Positions 1-8,662 of a stretch of DNA of 23,341 bases are shown piece after piece. The notes beneath the pieces were generated by a model. That model made no database searches. It was not told the DNA's origin and was given only the letters and a program-made list of their open reading frames with translations. The stretch is from Clostridia bacterium (GTDB lineage Bacteria; Bacillota; Clostridia; Oscillospirales; CAG-272): contig JAFTIV010000090.1 of assembly GCA_017456685.1 (NCBI GenBank), positions 1-23,341 on the forward strand. Reading direction: 5' to 3'. A program made the position numbers and the translations under genes. Position 1 is the stretch's first letter, and every line of letters begins with the position of its first letter.

Positions 1-24
1 AAATTTTTGTCCTTTTTTAGCCAT
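1..24 (-). CDS. Start of a probable IS3-family transposase OrfA (first 8 residues)
   Basis: The minus strand reads ATG at 24-22 followed by codons for MAKKGQKF, and the gene continues beyond the left edge. AGGAGG at 39-34 is spaced nine bases from this ATG, so the start is convincing. A lysine-rich N-terminus of the type M-x-K-K-G-Q-K-F is familiar from helix-turn-helix OrfA proteins of IS3-like elements in Clostridia. Eight residues are too few for a firm family call, and any other gene starting this way is possible. Confidence 0.45.
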
Positions 25-30
25 AATTAA

Positions 31-66
31 AAACCTCCTATGGTCTTATTATACCATAAGAGGTTT
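31..66 (-). promoter_or_regulatory. Leader hairpin sequestering the transposase ribosome site
   Basis: Positions 31-44 (AAACCTCCTATGGT) and 53-66 (ACCATAAGAGGTTT) form a 14-bp stem with one mismatch and an 8-base loop. The AGGAGG of the leftward transposase (39-34) is inside the stem. A transcript entering from outside would fold and hide the ribosome site, a known way for insertion sequences to avoid activation by read-through. On the plus strand the hairpin is followed by a T-rich stretch and could also act as a terminator. Confidence 0.55.
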
Positions 67-163
67 CCCTTTTTTATTTTTTGTGAACTAAATGGGGTTC
101 ACTTCAGCAATCGCTGGTCCTTTATTTTTTTACTAAACTAAAGTATTTTTTTATATGCAAGCC

Positions 164-192
164 TTGACTTTTTTTGCGCATAGGTGTAGAAT
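164..192 (+). promoter_or_regulatory. Sigma-A promoter of the aromatic amino acid operon
   Basis: TTGACT (164-169), a 17-bp spacer and TAGAAT (187-192) give a near-consensus vegetative promoter. The predicted leader from about 199 to the ATG at 257 is only some 58 bases. It holds no room for a T-box or a peptide-coding attenuator, and none is visible. Confidence 0.8.
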
Positions 193-256
193 ATATATTA
201 TATTATAATGGATAAATGTTTAGTTTATTCAAGGATTATGCAAGGAAGTGAATAAA

Positions 257-1357
257 ATGAGCAAGCTTGAGCAAGCAAGAAAAATTATAAATGAGGTCGA
301 TGCCGAGATGGCAGCCCTCTTTGAAAAAAGAATGATGGCAGCACAGCTTGTTGCTGAATATAAGCGCGAGAATGGGCTCTCAATTTTTGATTCCGCGCGC
401 GAGGCAGAGGTCATAAAAAAGAACTCACAATATATAGAAAACGATACCATAAGAGAGTATTATGTTCAATTTTTAAAGGACACGATGTCAATTTCTCGCT
501 CATATCAGTCAAGACTAAACGAGGGTGTTCGTGTTGCATATAATGGTGTTCCTGGTGCATACGCATACATCGCCGCAAAGAAAATGTTCCCTGAGTGTGT
601 GCCTGTTTCATATAAGGATTTCCAAAGCGCATACGAGTCTGTCGAGAGAGGCGAGTGCGATATTGCAGTTTTGCCAATCGAGAATAGCTACGCAGGCGAT
701 GTAGGCATTGTAATGGACCTTATCTTTTCGGGCTCGCTTTATGTAAATCAGGTAATAGAGCTTCCTATAGTTCATAACCTTATGGCTTGTAAGGGCGCAA
801 CCCTTGATAGCGTTAAAAAGGTAATAAGCCACCCACAGGCGCTTTCGCAATGCGCAGAATTTCTTCAAAAGCGCGGTTATGATAGCGAGGCATTTGCAAA
901 TACCGCCGTTTCTGCACAATATGTAAAGGAAGCGAATGATGTTACCCTTGGCGCAATCGCCTCGGAGGAAACCGCAAATATATTTGACCTTGAAATCTTG
1001 GAAAGCAATGTAAATACAAGCAGAAGCAATACTACAAGATTTGCAGCATTCTCGCGCTCTCAAAACGCACAGAGTACAGAGAAAAGCAAGATGAACGACC
1101 ACTTCATATTAACCTTCACGGTTAAAAACGAGGCGGGCGCGCTTGCTAAAACACTTGATATAATCGGTGCGCACGGCTTCAATATGAGAAATCTTCGCTC
1201 TCGCCCTATGAAGGAGCTTTTGTGGAGCTATTATTTCTACATTGAGGCAGACGGAAACATAAATACAAGAGACGGCAAGGAGATGCTTAGAATTCTCGGT
1301 GCAACCTGCGATAGACTAAAGCTTGCAGGCACCTATAGCACCTATGTCGAAAAATAA
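257..1357 (+). CDS. pheA: Bifunctional chorismate mutase / prephenate dehydratase
   Basis: A 366-residue cytoplasmic enzyme converting chorismate to prephenate and then to phenylpyruvate, the phenylalanine precursor. An AroQ-type chorismate mutase helical domain spans about residues 1-85. The prephenate dehydratase domain spans about 91-267 with the catalytic T-R-F motif at 260-262, and a C-terminal ACT domain spans about 282-361. The start is taken as the ATG at 257, because AAGGA at 243-247 is correctly spaced for it and would crowd the in-frame GTG at 248. The ACT domain carries G-A-L-A (294-297) and R-S-R-P (314-317) where the family usually has GALV and ESRP. Those motifs bind phenylalanine, so feedback control may be altered. 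First gene of the operon. Confidence 0.93.
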   Translation: MSKLEQARKIINEVDAEMAALFEKRMMAAQLVAEYKRENGLSIFDSAREAEVIKKNSQYIENDTIREYYVQFLKDTMSISRSYQSRLNEGVRVAYNGVPGAYAYIAAKKMFPECVPVSYKDFQSAYESVERGECDIAVLPIENSYAGDVGIVMDLIFSGSLYVNQVIELPIVHNLMACKGATLDSVKKVISHPQALSQCAEFLQKRGYDSEAFANTAVSAQYVKEANDVTLGAIASEETANIFDLEILESNVNTSRSNTTRFAAFSRSQNAQSTEKSKMNDHFILTFTVKNEAGALAKTLDIIGAHGFNMRNLRSRPMKELLWSYYFYIEADGNINTRDGKEMLRILGATCDRLKLAGTYSTYVEK

Positions 1358-1380
1358 ATTCAACAGTTAAGAGGTTTAAG

Positions 1381-2391
1381 ATGATAATTACAGTTAATCT
1401 TGGCGAGCAAAGCTATGATATAACCCTTGAGCGCGGTGCGCTTTCCAAGGCATCAAGCATATTTAATCTTGAGCGCAAGGTGCTTATAGTTACAGATAGC
1501 GGTGTCCCTGCTGAGTACGCACTTAAAATAGCTAAGCAATGCAAGAGCCCTTATATCGTAACAATCCCACAGGGCGAGGCAAGCAAGAGCTTTGATAATT
1601 ATTCATCCTTACTTGCGGAGCTTGTTAAGAATGCCTTCACTCGTACGGACTGCGTTGTAGCTGTTGGTGGCGGAGTGTGTGGTGACCTTGCGGGCTTTGT
1701 TGCCTCGAGCTATATGAGAGGAATTGATTTTTATAATATACCAACCACGCTCTTGTCACAGGTTGATTCCTCGATAGGTGGAAAGGTCGCAATCGACTTC
1801 CAAGGAGTCAAGAATATCGTAGGTGCATTTTATCAGCCAAAGGGAGTTTTGATAGACTCAAATACCCTTAAGACTCTCGATAAAAGACAATTTAGCGCAG
1901 GTCTTTGCGAGGCTATAAAGATGTCTGCAAGCTTCGATAGAGCACTTTTTGAGCTGATTGAGCGCACAGAAAGCATAGACGACGATATTGATGAAATTAT
2001 AGAAAAATCACTTAATATAAAGCGCGAGGTCGTTGAGAAGGACCCCAAGGAAAAGGGACTTCGTAGAGTGTTGAATTTTGGACACACAATCGGCCACGCA
2101 ATAGAAAGCGAAAATAGCCTTGGCGCATTGCTCCACGGAGAGTGCGTAGCGCTTGGAATGCTTCCTATGTCCTCGTGTGAGGTAAGAGAAAGACTAAAGC
2201 GCGTGCTTGAAAAATATTCGCTTCCTACAAGCATCAAGGTAAGCCCAGATAGCTTAATCGGCTTTATAGCCCGCGATAAAAAGGCATCAGGCGATGAAAT
2301 TACCGTGGTGTATTGTGAAAGCCTCGGCACCTTCGAAATGAGAAAAATCAAGGTTGCTGAAATTGAAAAATATATAACGGAGGTATTTTAA
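1381..2391 (+). CDS. aroB: 3-dehydroquinate synthase
   Basis: Converts DAHP to 3-dehydroquinate using NAD and a divalent metal, the second step of the shikimate pathway. The 336-residue product is slightly shorter than the usual 350-370. Recognisable blocks are the nucleotide-binding GGGVCGDLAGF region (about residues 97-107), the TTLLSQVDSSIGGK block (about 122-135), the metal-ligand glutamate in LCEAIKMS, and the FGHTIGHA histidine motif. AAGAGG lies eight bases before the ATG. The gene starts 23 bases after pheA and ends one base before aroC, so translation is probably coupled. Confidence 0.95.
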   Translation: MIITVNLGEQSYDITLERGALSKASSIFNLERKVLIVTDSGVPAEYALKIAKQCKSPYIVTIPQGEASKSFDNYSSLLAELVKNAFTRTDCVVAVGGGVCGDLAGFVASSYMRGIDFYNIPTTLLSQVDSSIGGKVAIDFQGVKNIVGAFYQPKGVLIDSNTLKTLDKRQFSAGLCEAIKMSASFDRALFELIERTESIDDDIDEIIEKSLNIKREVVEKDPKEKGLRRVLNFGHTIGHAIESENSLGALLHGECVALGMLPMSSCEVRERLKRVLEKYSLPTSIKVSPDSLIGFIARDKKASGDEITVVYCESLGTFEMRKIKVAEIEKYITEVF

Positions 2392-2392
2392 T

Positions 2393-3478
2393 ATGAAAAA
2401 TACATTCGGTCAAAGCATATCATTAACCGTCTTTGGCGAAAGCCACGGTGAGGCAATAGGCGCGGTTATAGACGGACTTGCATCTGGTATAGAGGTTGAT
2501 ACCTCACGAATTGATGCTCAGCTTGCAAAAAGGCGCCCACAGGGTAAAACCGACACTCCTCGCGTTGAAAAGGACGAATATAAGATACTAAGCGGTGTGT
2601 TTAATGGAAAAACAACAGGCACACCAATCGCAATCGTAATTCCAAACGAAAATACAAAGAGCAAGGATTATAATTACGGAATTGCTCGCCCTGCACACGC
2701 TGATTATAGCGCGTATTGTAAGTATCACGGCTATGAGGATTATCGTGGGGGCGGACACTTTTCGGGTAGAATTACCGCATCAATTGTAGCCGCAGGCGCA
2801 ATTCTTCTTGATGCTCTTGAGAAAAAGGGAATAAAAATAGGTACACATATTCTAAAATGCGCAGGGCAAAGCGATAGACCCTTTGAAAATGTAAGCGAGG
2901 ATTTGGCGCTTCTTGCTAATTCCTCCTTCCCAACCCTTGAAAAGGGTGCTCAGGACGCAATGACTGAGGCGATTCTCGAGGCGAAAAGGGACGGAGATAG
3001 CGTAGGCGGAATTCTCCAAACAGCGATTACTGGAATTGACGCAGGCGTTGGAGAGCCTTGGTTCGATAGCGTTGAGAGCCTTTTGTCACACGCACTATTT
3101 TCAATAGGCGGAATAAAGGGAATTGAGTTTGGCGCGGGCTTCGCACTTGCTGATATGAGAGGAAGCCAAGCAAATGATGCCCTTGAGGTAATAGATGGTA
3201 AAATTGTCACAAAAACTAACAATAATGGCGGAATAAACGGTGGTATTACAAACGGAATGCCAATTATGTTTAATTGCGTAGTAAAGCCTACACCCTCAAT
3301 CTCTAAGGAGCAACAGAGTGTGAGCTTTATAGAAAATAAAAATCAAGCCCTTAAAATCGAGGGCAGACACGACCCCGCAATTGTAAGACGCGCTTGCGTT
3401 GTCGTAGATAGCATATGCGCGCTTGTTGTAGCCGACCTTCTTACACAAAGATTTGGCACAGATTACTTAGCACAATAA
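2393..3478 (+). CDS. aroC: Chorismate synthase
   Basis: Makes chorismate from EPSP with reduced flavin, the last step of the common pathway. The 361-residue product has the family blocks in order: FGESHGEAIGAVIDG near the N-terminus, KRRPQGKTDTPR, the RPAHADYSAYCKYHGYEDYR region followed by GGGHFSGR, and GRHDPAIVRR near the C-terminus. GGAGG precedes the ATG at the correct spacing, within the end of aroB. Nothing suggests damage. Confidence 0.96.
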   Translation: MKNTFGQSISLTVFGESHGEAIGAVIDGLASGIEVDTSRIDAQLAKRRPQGKTDTPRVEKDEYKILSGVFNGKTTGTPIAIVIPNENTKSKDYNYGIARPAHADYSAYCKYHGYEDYRGGGHFSGRITASIVAAGAILLDALEKKGIKIGTHILKCAGQSDRPFENVSEDLALLANSSFPTLEKGAQDAMTEAILEAKRDGDSVGGILQTAITGIDAGVGEPWFDSVESLLSHALFSIGGIKGIEFGAGFALADMRGSQANDALEVIDGKIVTKTNNNGGINGGITNGMPIMFNCVVKPTPSISKEQQSVSFIENKNQALKIEGRHDPAIVRRACVVVDSICALVVADLLTQRFGTDYLAQ

Positions 3479-3494
3479 CCAAAGGAGAAAAGCA

Positions 3495-4733
3495 ATGAAA
3501 TACGGACTTATATGAGAGCATCTTGGGCATAGCTTCTCAAAGGACATATACGAGGGTATTGCCGATTATAAGTATGAGCTTCGCGAGATAGAGCCGGATA
3601 AGCTTGGTAGCTTTTTTGAACAAGCCGAGTTTTTTGGCATCAATGTAACAATTCCATATAAGGAAAAGTGCATTCCGTATTTGCAGTTTGTTTCACAAAA
3701 TGCTCAAAGAATAGGCGCTGTAAACACAGTTAAAAACGAAAACGGTAGGCTCTGTGGCTATAATACCGATTATATGGGTATGAAGGCGCTTATTTTAAAA
3801 AATAATATAGACCTTAAGGGCAAAAAGGCTCTTATTCTTGGAGGCGGTGGCACCTCAAAAACAGGACGCGTCGTGCTTACCGACCTTGGTGTGCGCGAAA
3901 TTGTCCGCGTTGGACTTGATGCCGAAAGCCCCGATGTTACCTACGACGAGGTAGCAAAAAAGCACGCAGATGCCGAATTTATCCTAAATACAACGCCCGT
4001 TGGTATGTATCCAAAAAATGAGGGCAAAATAATCAATGTCAGCGATTTTCCTAACCTTATAGGACTTATAGATGTTGTTTATAATCCTCTTCGCACAAAT
4101 CTTGTCCTTGAGGCAAGACAAAACGGTATCCCTGCTGAGGGCGGACTTTATATGCTCGTATCTCAGGCTATATATGCGTGCGAGATTTTTACGGACAAGA
4201 AAATCAGCGACGAGGTGTGCAAGCGCACCTTCGATAAGATTTTTAAGGACAAGGAAAATATCGTTCTTGTCGGTATGCCCTCATCTGGAAAAAGCACAGT
4301 AGGTGCAAGGCTTGCAGAGCTTACGGGCAGAGAAATAGTTGATACCGATGCAAAAATCATAGAAAAAATAAAGATGCCTATAGCCGATTATTTTGCAAAA
4401 TATGGCGAGAGCGCATTCCGCGATGTCGAGAGCGAGGTAGTCAAGGAAATAGGTGCTAAAAACGGCTTAATTATAGCCACAGGTGGCGGTGCTATTCTAA
4501 GAGAAACGAATGTTACCTATCTTAGACAAAACGGAAGGATTTATTTCCTGAATCGCTCTCTTGAAAAGCTTACACCGACAGGAGACAGACCTCTGTCCGC
4601 TGACCTTGAGGCGCTTAAGAGGCGCTACGATGAAAGATACGATAAGTACATTTCAAGTGCAGATGTTGTCGTTGATGGCGACGGCACAGTCGATGAGGTA
4701 GCTGAAATTATAAAAGGAGAATTTTTCAAATGA
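3495..4733 (+). CDS. aroE/aroK: Shikimate dehydrogenase-shikimate kinase fusion, interrupted by an in-frame UGA at codon 7
   Basis: An AroE domain (about residues 1-250, reducing 3-dehydroshikimate to shikimate with NADPH) is joined to an AroK domain (about 255-412, phosphorylating shikimate). AroE shows the NVTIPYKE catalytic lysine block, GYNTDYMG with the catalytic aspartate, and a glycine-rich loop GGGGTSK. AroK shows the Walker A motif GMPSSGKST and the ATGGGA block. AAAGGAG precedes the ATG at 3495 by eight bases. Codon 7 (3513-3515) is TGA: the protein reads MKYGLI-stop-EHLGHSFSK, where AroE proteins have a conserved glycine (GLIG). The rest of the frame is open to the TGA at 4731-4733, which overlaps the aroQ start. 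The first downstream start-type codon, TTG at 3681, has no ribosome site and would lose the catalytic lysine. It may be a nonsense mutation (GGA to TGA), a sequence error or recoding. Confidence 0.88.
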
Positions 4734-5173
4734 AAATCCTCGTTCTAAACGGACCAAATATAAATTTTCTTGGCATAAGAGAGCCGGAGATATATGGTGG
4801 AAATACCTATAAGGATTTAATTCAAATGGTCACCGACTACGCAGTAACTCGCGGTGTAAAGGTTGAATTTTATCAGTCTAATCACGAGGGAGACCTCGTT
4901 GATGCAATACAAAGGGCGTATTTTGATAAGGTTGACGGAATTGTATTTAATCCCGCTGCCTATACGCATACAAGCGTTGCAATCTTAGATGCTGTAAAGG
5001 CTGTGTCTATTCCTATTGTTGAGGTTCACATTTCAAATGTGTCAAGCCGTGAGGATTTTAGACAAATAAGCTATATAGCTAAGGTTGCTAAGAAAACAAT
5101 AGCGGGCAAGGGCTTTGCAGGCTATACAGAGGCTATTGATTTTCTACTTGAATATTTAACTGCAAACCAATAA
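4730..5173 (+). CDS. aroQ: Type II 3-dehydroquinate dehydratase
   Basis: Dehydrates 3-dehydroquinate to 3-dehydroshikimate, the third shikimate-pathway step, as a dodecameric type II enzyme. The 147 residues match the usual length. The N-terminal LNGPNINFLGIREPEIYG carries the catalytic arginine and tyrosine, FYQSNHEGDLVD and NPAAYTHTS follow, and VEVHISN carries the catalytic histidine. The ATG overlaps the stop of the upstream aroE/aroK gene as ATGA (4730-4733), so its translation may depend on ribosomes finishing that gene. This makes the UGA in aroE relevant to aroQ expression as well. AAAAGGAG upstream can also support independent initiation. Confidence 0.95.
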   Translation: MKILVLNGPNINFLGIREPEIYGGNTYKDLIQMVTDYAVTRGVKVEFYQSNHEGDLVDAIQRAYFDKVDGIVFNPAAYTHTSVAILDAVKAVSIPIVEVHISNVSSREDFRQISYIAKVAKKTIAGKGFAGYTEAIDFLLEYLTANQ

Positions 5174-5187
5174 TAAAGGAATAAGCT

Positions 5188-6384
5188 ATGAAGGTAAAGA
5201 TTAAAAAGGGCTTACCAAGTGGCGAAATTTGTGCCCCACCATCGAAAAGCTATGCTCACAGGCTTCTTATATGCTCAGCTCTTGCTGGCTCAGGCTCTGT
5301 TAGCGGAATTTCGGGAAGTGAGGATATGCACGCAACTCTTGATTGCATAAATGCTCTTGGCATAAAATACGAGCTTGAAGGCAGTACAGTCAACATTTTT
5401 GGAGGCGGTACACCAAGCAATGTATTTAATTGCCGTGAAAGCGGAAGCACACTTAGATTTTTTATTCCTATTGCGCTTTTGCGCGGAGGAGTGTGTGAGT
5501 TTCGCGGTGCTGAGCGCTTGATATCTCGAGGAATAAGCGTCTATGAAGAGATTTGCAAGGCGCAGGGGATATCAGTGTTAAAAGCCGACACCTCAATCCG
5601 CTTCGAGGGCAGGCTTCACCCCGACACCTTTGAGGTGCGAGGAGATATAAGCAGTCAGTTTATTAGCGGACTTTTCTTCGCCCTACCGCTTCTTGATGGC
5701 GATAGCGTGGTCAAAATAACCACAGAGCTTGAGAGTAAGCCATACATAGATATAACAATTGATGCTCTTTCTCGCTTCGGTGTAAAAATCGAGCAAAGGG
5801 CGGATAATGAGTTCTTTATAAGGGGAAATCAAAAATATAATCCTATTGACACAGTAGTTGAGGGCGATTTTTCAAACTCCGCCTTTCTTGATGCGTTTGG
5901 TGTCTTAGGCACGGATATTTCTGTAATAGGACTCGACTATTGCTCCCTGCAGGGAGACAAGGTATATAAAGAGCTTTTTGAAAAAATTAAAAATGGCTAC
6001 CTTGAGGCGGACATCTCCGCGTGTCCTGACCTCGGCCCTATATTGCTCGCGCTTTGCTCGGCAAGGGAGGGTGGCTATATCACGGGCACTAAGAGGCTCA
6101 AAATAAAGGAAAGTGACCGTGCAGAGGCTATGGCGAGCGAGCTTGCCAAGCTTGGAATACGCGTTGATGTATTCGAAAATGCGGTAAAAATACATAAAGG
6201 ACAGCTAAAGACACCAAAGGAAGCACTAAGCTCTCACAACGACCATAGAATAGTAATGTCTCTAAGCGTTCTTGCAACGCTTGTTGGCGCAGAAATCGAC
6301 GGCTGTGAGGCTGTTTCCAAGAGCTACCCCGAGTTTTTCGAGGACATCGGCTCTCTTGGTGTTACATATGAAATAATAGAATGA
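5188..6384 (+). CDS. aroA: 3-phosphoshikimate 1-carboxyvinyltransferase (EPSP synthase)
   Basis: Joins PEP to shikimate-3-phosphate to give EPSP. At 398 residues it is shorter than the common 425-450. The family motifs are present in order: PPSKSYAHR near the N-terminus (phosphate and PEP binding), ESGSTLRFFIPI, SSQFISGLLFALP-like segment, KESDRAEAM and the C-terminal DHRIVMS. AAAGGA precedes the ATG by nine bases. The stop overlaps the tyrA start as ATGA (6381-6384). Confidence 0.95.
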   Translation: MKVKIKKGLPSGEICAPPSKSYAHRLLICSALAGSGSVSGISGSEDMHATLDCINALGIKYELEGSTVNIFGGGTPSNVFNCRESGSTLRFFIPIALLRGGVCEFRGAERLISRGISVYEEICKAQGISVLKADTSIRFEGRLHPDTFEVRGDISSQFISGLFFALPLLDGDSVVKITTELESKPYIDITIDALSRFGVKIEQRADNEFFIRGNQKYNPIDTVVEGDFSNSAFLDAFGVLGTDISVIGLDYCSLQGDKVYKELFEKIKNGYLEADISACPDLGPILLALCSAREGGYITGTKRLKIKESDRAEAMASELAKLGIRVDVFENAVKIHKGQLKTPKEALSSHNDHRIVMSLSVLATLVGAEIDGCEAVSKSYPEFFEDIGSLGVTYEIIE

Positions 6385-7238
6385 AAATTATAAACGATGT
6401 AAAATTCCTAATAGTAGGTCTTGGACTTATCGGCGGAAGCTACGCACAGGCGCTGACCGATCTTGGCTATGAGGTAGGGGCAATCACTCGCTCTCAATCC
6501 TCAATAGATTATGCCAAGGAAAACGGCTTGATTGCACACGGCTCAACCGAAATTTCGGGCGACTATGTTGGCAAATTTGATGTAATAATATTTGCTCTTT
6601 ATCCAAAGGTTTTAGTCGAGTGGATAGAGGAAAATCAATCGCTCTTTAAATCGGGCGCTCTCATTACCGATGTAACTGGTGTTAAGGGCCCCATCGTGTA
6701 TAAAATACAGGATATGCTAAGAGATGATGTTGAATTTGTCGGCGCTCACCCAATGGCAGGTAAGGAGGTTTATGGCGTTCAAAATGCCGATAAATCAATC
6801 TTCAAAAATGCCAACTATATAGTCACACCTACCGCCAAAAATACAGAAAAGGCAATTGAGGCAACAAAGCAAATAGGTAGGCTTCTCGGCTTCAAAACCG
6901 TGAGTGAGCTTTCCCCCGAGGAGCACGACGAGATGATAGGCTTCCTCTCGCAGCTGACTCACTGTATTGCCGTTTCACTAATGGATTGTAAGGAGAGCGA
7001 GAAGCTCGTTGACTACACAGGAGACTCCTTCCGTGACCTTACAAGAATTGCAAAAATCAATGATAGTATGTGGAGTGAGCTTTTCTTGCTTAACAAAAAG
7101 GAGCTTCTTTCACAAATGGATTTGTTTATGTCTAAGTTTACCGAGCTGAGAAACGCGCTTGAGGCAGAGGACACAGACAAGATGAGAGAAATGATGCGCA
7201 TTTCAACAGAGCGCAGAAGACATTTTGATAAAAAATAG
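6381..7238 (+). CDS. tyrA: Prephenate dehydrogenase
   Basis: Oxidatively decarboxylates prephenate to 4-hydroxyphenylpyruvate, the tyrosine branch. The 285-residue protein begins with a Rossmann motif VGLGLIGGS (about residues 11-19). Further on are GAHPMAGKE, with a catalytic-region histidine, and SQLTHCIAVS. There is no C-terminal ACT domain, so this is the short, possibly unregulated form. Its start overlaps the aroA stop by four bases, indicating translational coupling. Confidence 0.93.
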   Translation: MKIINDVKFLIVGLGLIGGSYAQALTDLGYEVGAITRSQSSIDYAKENGLIAHGSTEISGDYVGKFDVIIFALYPKVLVEWIEENQSLFKSGALITDVTGVKGPIVYKIQDMLRDDVEFVGAHPMAGKEVYGVQNADKSIFKNANYIVTPTAKNTEKAIEATKQIGRLLGFKTVSELSPEEHDEMIGFLSQLTHCIAVSLMDCKESEKLVDYTGDSFRDLTRIAKINDSMWSELFLLNKKELLSQMDLFMSKFTELRNALEAEDTDKMREMMRISTERRRHFDKK

Positions 7239-7263
7239 ATATAATTAAAGGGAGAAATATATT

Positions 7264-8292
7264 ATGAATATGGACTTTAAAAGAAAGCTTCCAACACCTA
7301 AGGAAATCAAGGAGATGTACCCCGTATCTGATGAGCTCCTTGCTATGAAGGAAGCAAACGACAAGGAAATTCAAGCAATCTTTAAGGGCGAGAGCGAGAA
7401 GCTTGCGCTTGTTATAGGACCCTGCTCAGCAGACCGTGAGGATGCTGTTCTTGACTACATATCAAGGCTTAGAGGGGTTCAAGAGAAGGTTAAGGAAAAG
7501 ATAGTTATCATTCCCCGTATCTACACAAACAAGCCAAGAACAACAGGAGATGGCTACAAGGGAATGCTTCACCAGCCTAATCCAAACGAAAACCCAGATA
7601 TGCTCAAGGGAGTAATCGCAATTCGTAAGCTTCATATGAGAGCAATGGAGGAAACGGGCTTTTCCTGTGCAGACGAAATGCTTTATCCAGAAAACCACAG
7701 ATACCTAAGCGACCTACTTTCGTATGTTGCAATCGGTGCACGCTCGGTTGAGGACCAACAGCATCGTCTTACCGCAAGCGGACTTGACATTCCTGTAGGA
7801 ATGAAGAACCCTACAAGTGGCGATATTTCCGTAATGATGAACTCAATTACAGCAGCCCAGCATAAGCACACCTTTATCTATCGTGGATGGGAGGTCGAGA
7901 GCAAGGGCAACCCAATGGCTCACGCAATCCTTCGTGGCTATGTGAACAAGCACGGCCAATCCCTTCCTAACTACCACTACGAGGACCTTATGCACCTTCT
8001 TGAAACCTACGCTAAGACAAACCTTGTAAACCCAGGCGTAGTAGTTGATACAAACCACGCAAACTCAGGCAAGAAGTGGGCAGAGCAGGTGAGAATTGCT
8101 AAGGAAATTCTCCATAGCACAAGACATAACAATGATATATTCAAGCTCGTTAAGGGACTTATGATTGAGTCCTATATTGAGGACGGATGCCAAAAGGTTG
8201 ACGAGGGAATTTACGGCAAGTCAATCACAGACCCTTGCCTTGGCTGGGAAAAGACCGAGCGTCTCATTCTTGATATAGCAGAGCTTAGATAA
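7264..8292 (+). CDS. aroF: 3-deoxy-7-phosphoheptulonate (DAHP) synthase, class I
   Basis: Condenses PEP with erythrose-4-phosphate, the committed step of the pathway. The 342 residues fit the AroF/AroG/AroH type. Visible motifs are LVIGPCSADRED (about residues 43-54), KPRTTGDGYKG (phosphate and PEP binding), ARSVEDQQHR, and a C-terminal DTNHANSGKKW metal-binding block. GGGAGAA precedes the ATG at good spacing. Placing the first pathway enzyme near the operon's end is unusual, but the gene is intact. Which effector inhibits it cannot be read from sequence, so the letter F is only a family-level symbol. Confidence 0.93.
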   Translation: MNMDFKRKLPTPKEIKEMYPVSDELLAMKEANDKEIQAIFKGESEKLALVIGPCSADREDAVLDYISRLRGVQEKVKEKIVIIPRIYTNKPRTTGDGYKGMLHQPNPNENPDMLKGVIAIRKLHMRAMEETGFSCADEMLYPENHRYLSDLLSYVAIGARSVEDQQHRLTASGLDIPVGMKNPTSGDISVMMNSITAAQHKHTFIYRGWEVESKGNPMAHAILRGYVNKHGQSLPNYHYEDLMHLLETYAKTNLVNPGVVVDTNHANSGKKWAEQVRIAKEILHSTRHNNDIFKLVKGLMIESYIEDGCQKVDEGIYGKSITDPCLGWEKTERLILDIAELR

Positions 8293-8302
8293 GGAGGCTA
8301 AT

Positions 8303-8626
8303 ATGAACGAAATTGAACCAATCAGCGAGGACGAATTTGCAACCGACGACATAGTTACACTTTGCTCAGCAACTGGCGAAAAAATCGATTTTATTGAGAT
8401 AGCAGGAATTGCACATAAGGGTCAATTCTATGCAATCCTTCAGCCCGTTGAGCTTATTGAGGGCATGGCAGAGGACGAGGCACTCGTTTTCCATGTGTCA
8501 AGAGATGACGAGGGCAACGACAAGTTCGAGATTGTTCTTGACGATGAGATTATCAATGCTGTTTTCGAAACCTATAATCAAATGCTTGATAATGTCGAGA
8601 ACGATGATGACGACCAAAATGCTTAA
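8303..8626 (+). CDS. DUF1292 family small acidic protein
   Basis: A 107-residue, strongly acidic protein with no signal peptide or membrane segment. The pattern of an N-terminal beta-rich block (DIVTLCSATGEKIDFIEIAGI), then a QFYAILQPVE strand and an F-H-V-S-R-D-D block, matches DUF1292. This small family is common in Clostridia and has no known function. The protein ends in an aspartate-rich tail. AAGGAGG gives a strong ribosome site. It is the last gene before the operon terminator, 10 bases after aroF, so it is co-transcribed with the aromatic genes. No aromatic-pathway role is established. Confidence 0.8.
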   Translation: MNEIEPISEDEFATDDIVTLCSATGEKIDFIEIAGIAHKGQFYAILQPVELIEGMAEDEALVFHVSRDDEGNDKFEIVLDDEIINAVFETYNQMLDNVENDDDDQNA

Positions 8627-8662
8627 AAAGCGGACCCCGTGTCGTAATTTGTGAATAGCTTT

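Larger units (their letters stand above)
1..101 (-). mobile_element. End of an IS3-like insertion sequence (partial)
   Basis: A leftward gene start with a strong ribosome site, a leader hairpin over that site, and an end sequence reading TGAACCCCATTTAGTTCAC on the minus strand from about position 101 together resemble the upstream end of an IS3-family (IS150-like) element. Such elements end in TG...CA. Only this end lies in the window, so neither the second inverted repeat nor a target duplication can be checked. The outer boundary at 101 is an inference. The end lies about 60 bp upstream of the -35 box of the aromatic operon, so the element borders that operon without disrupting it. Confidence 0.5.

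Noticed and set aside
199..256. T-box or attenuator before pheA
   Set aside because: The leader is too short and contains no T-box motif or terminator hairpin.
3513..3539. Selenocysteine insertion at the UGA
   Set aside because: The hairpin starts at the UGA itself, with no spacing for decoding as in known bacterial SECIS elements. The position is a structural glycine and not a catalytic cysteine. No Sec machinery is in the window.
3681..4733. TTG at 3681 as the true start of the shikimate dehydrogenase/kinase gene
   Set aside because: No ribosome site precedes it, and it would drop the first 62 residues including the catalytic lysine. The upstream ATG at 3495 has a good ribosome site and the sequence after the UGA is clearly AroE.
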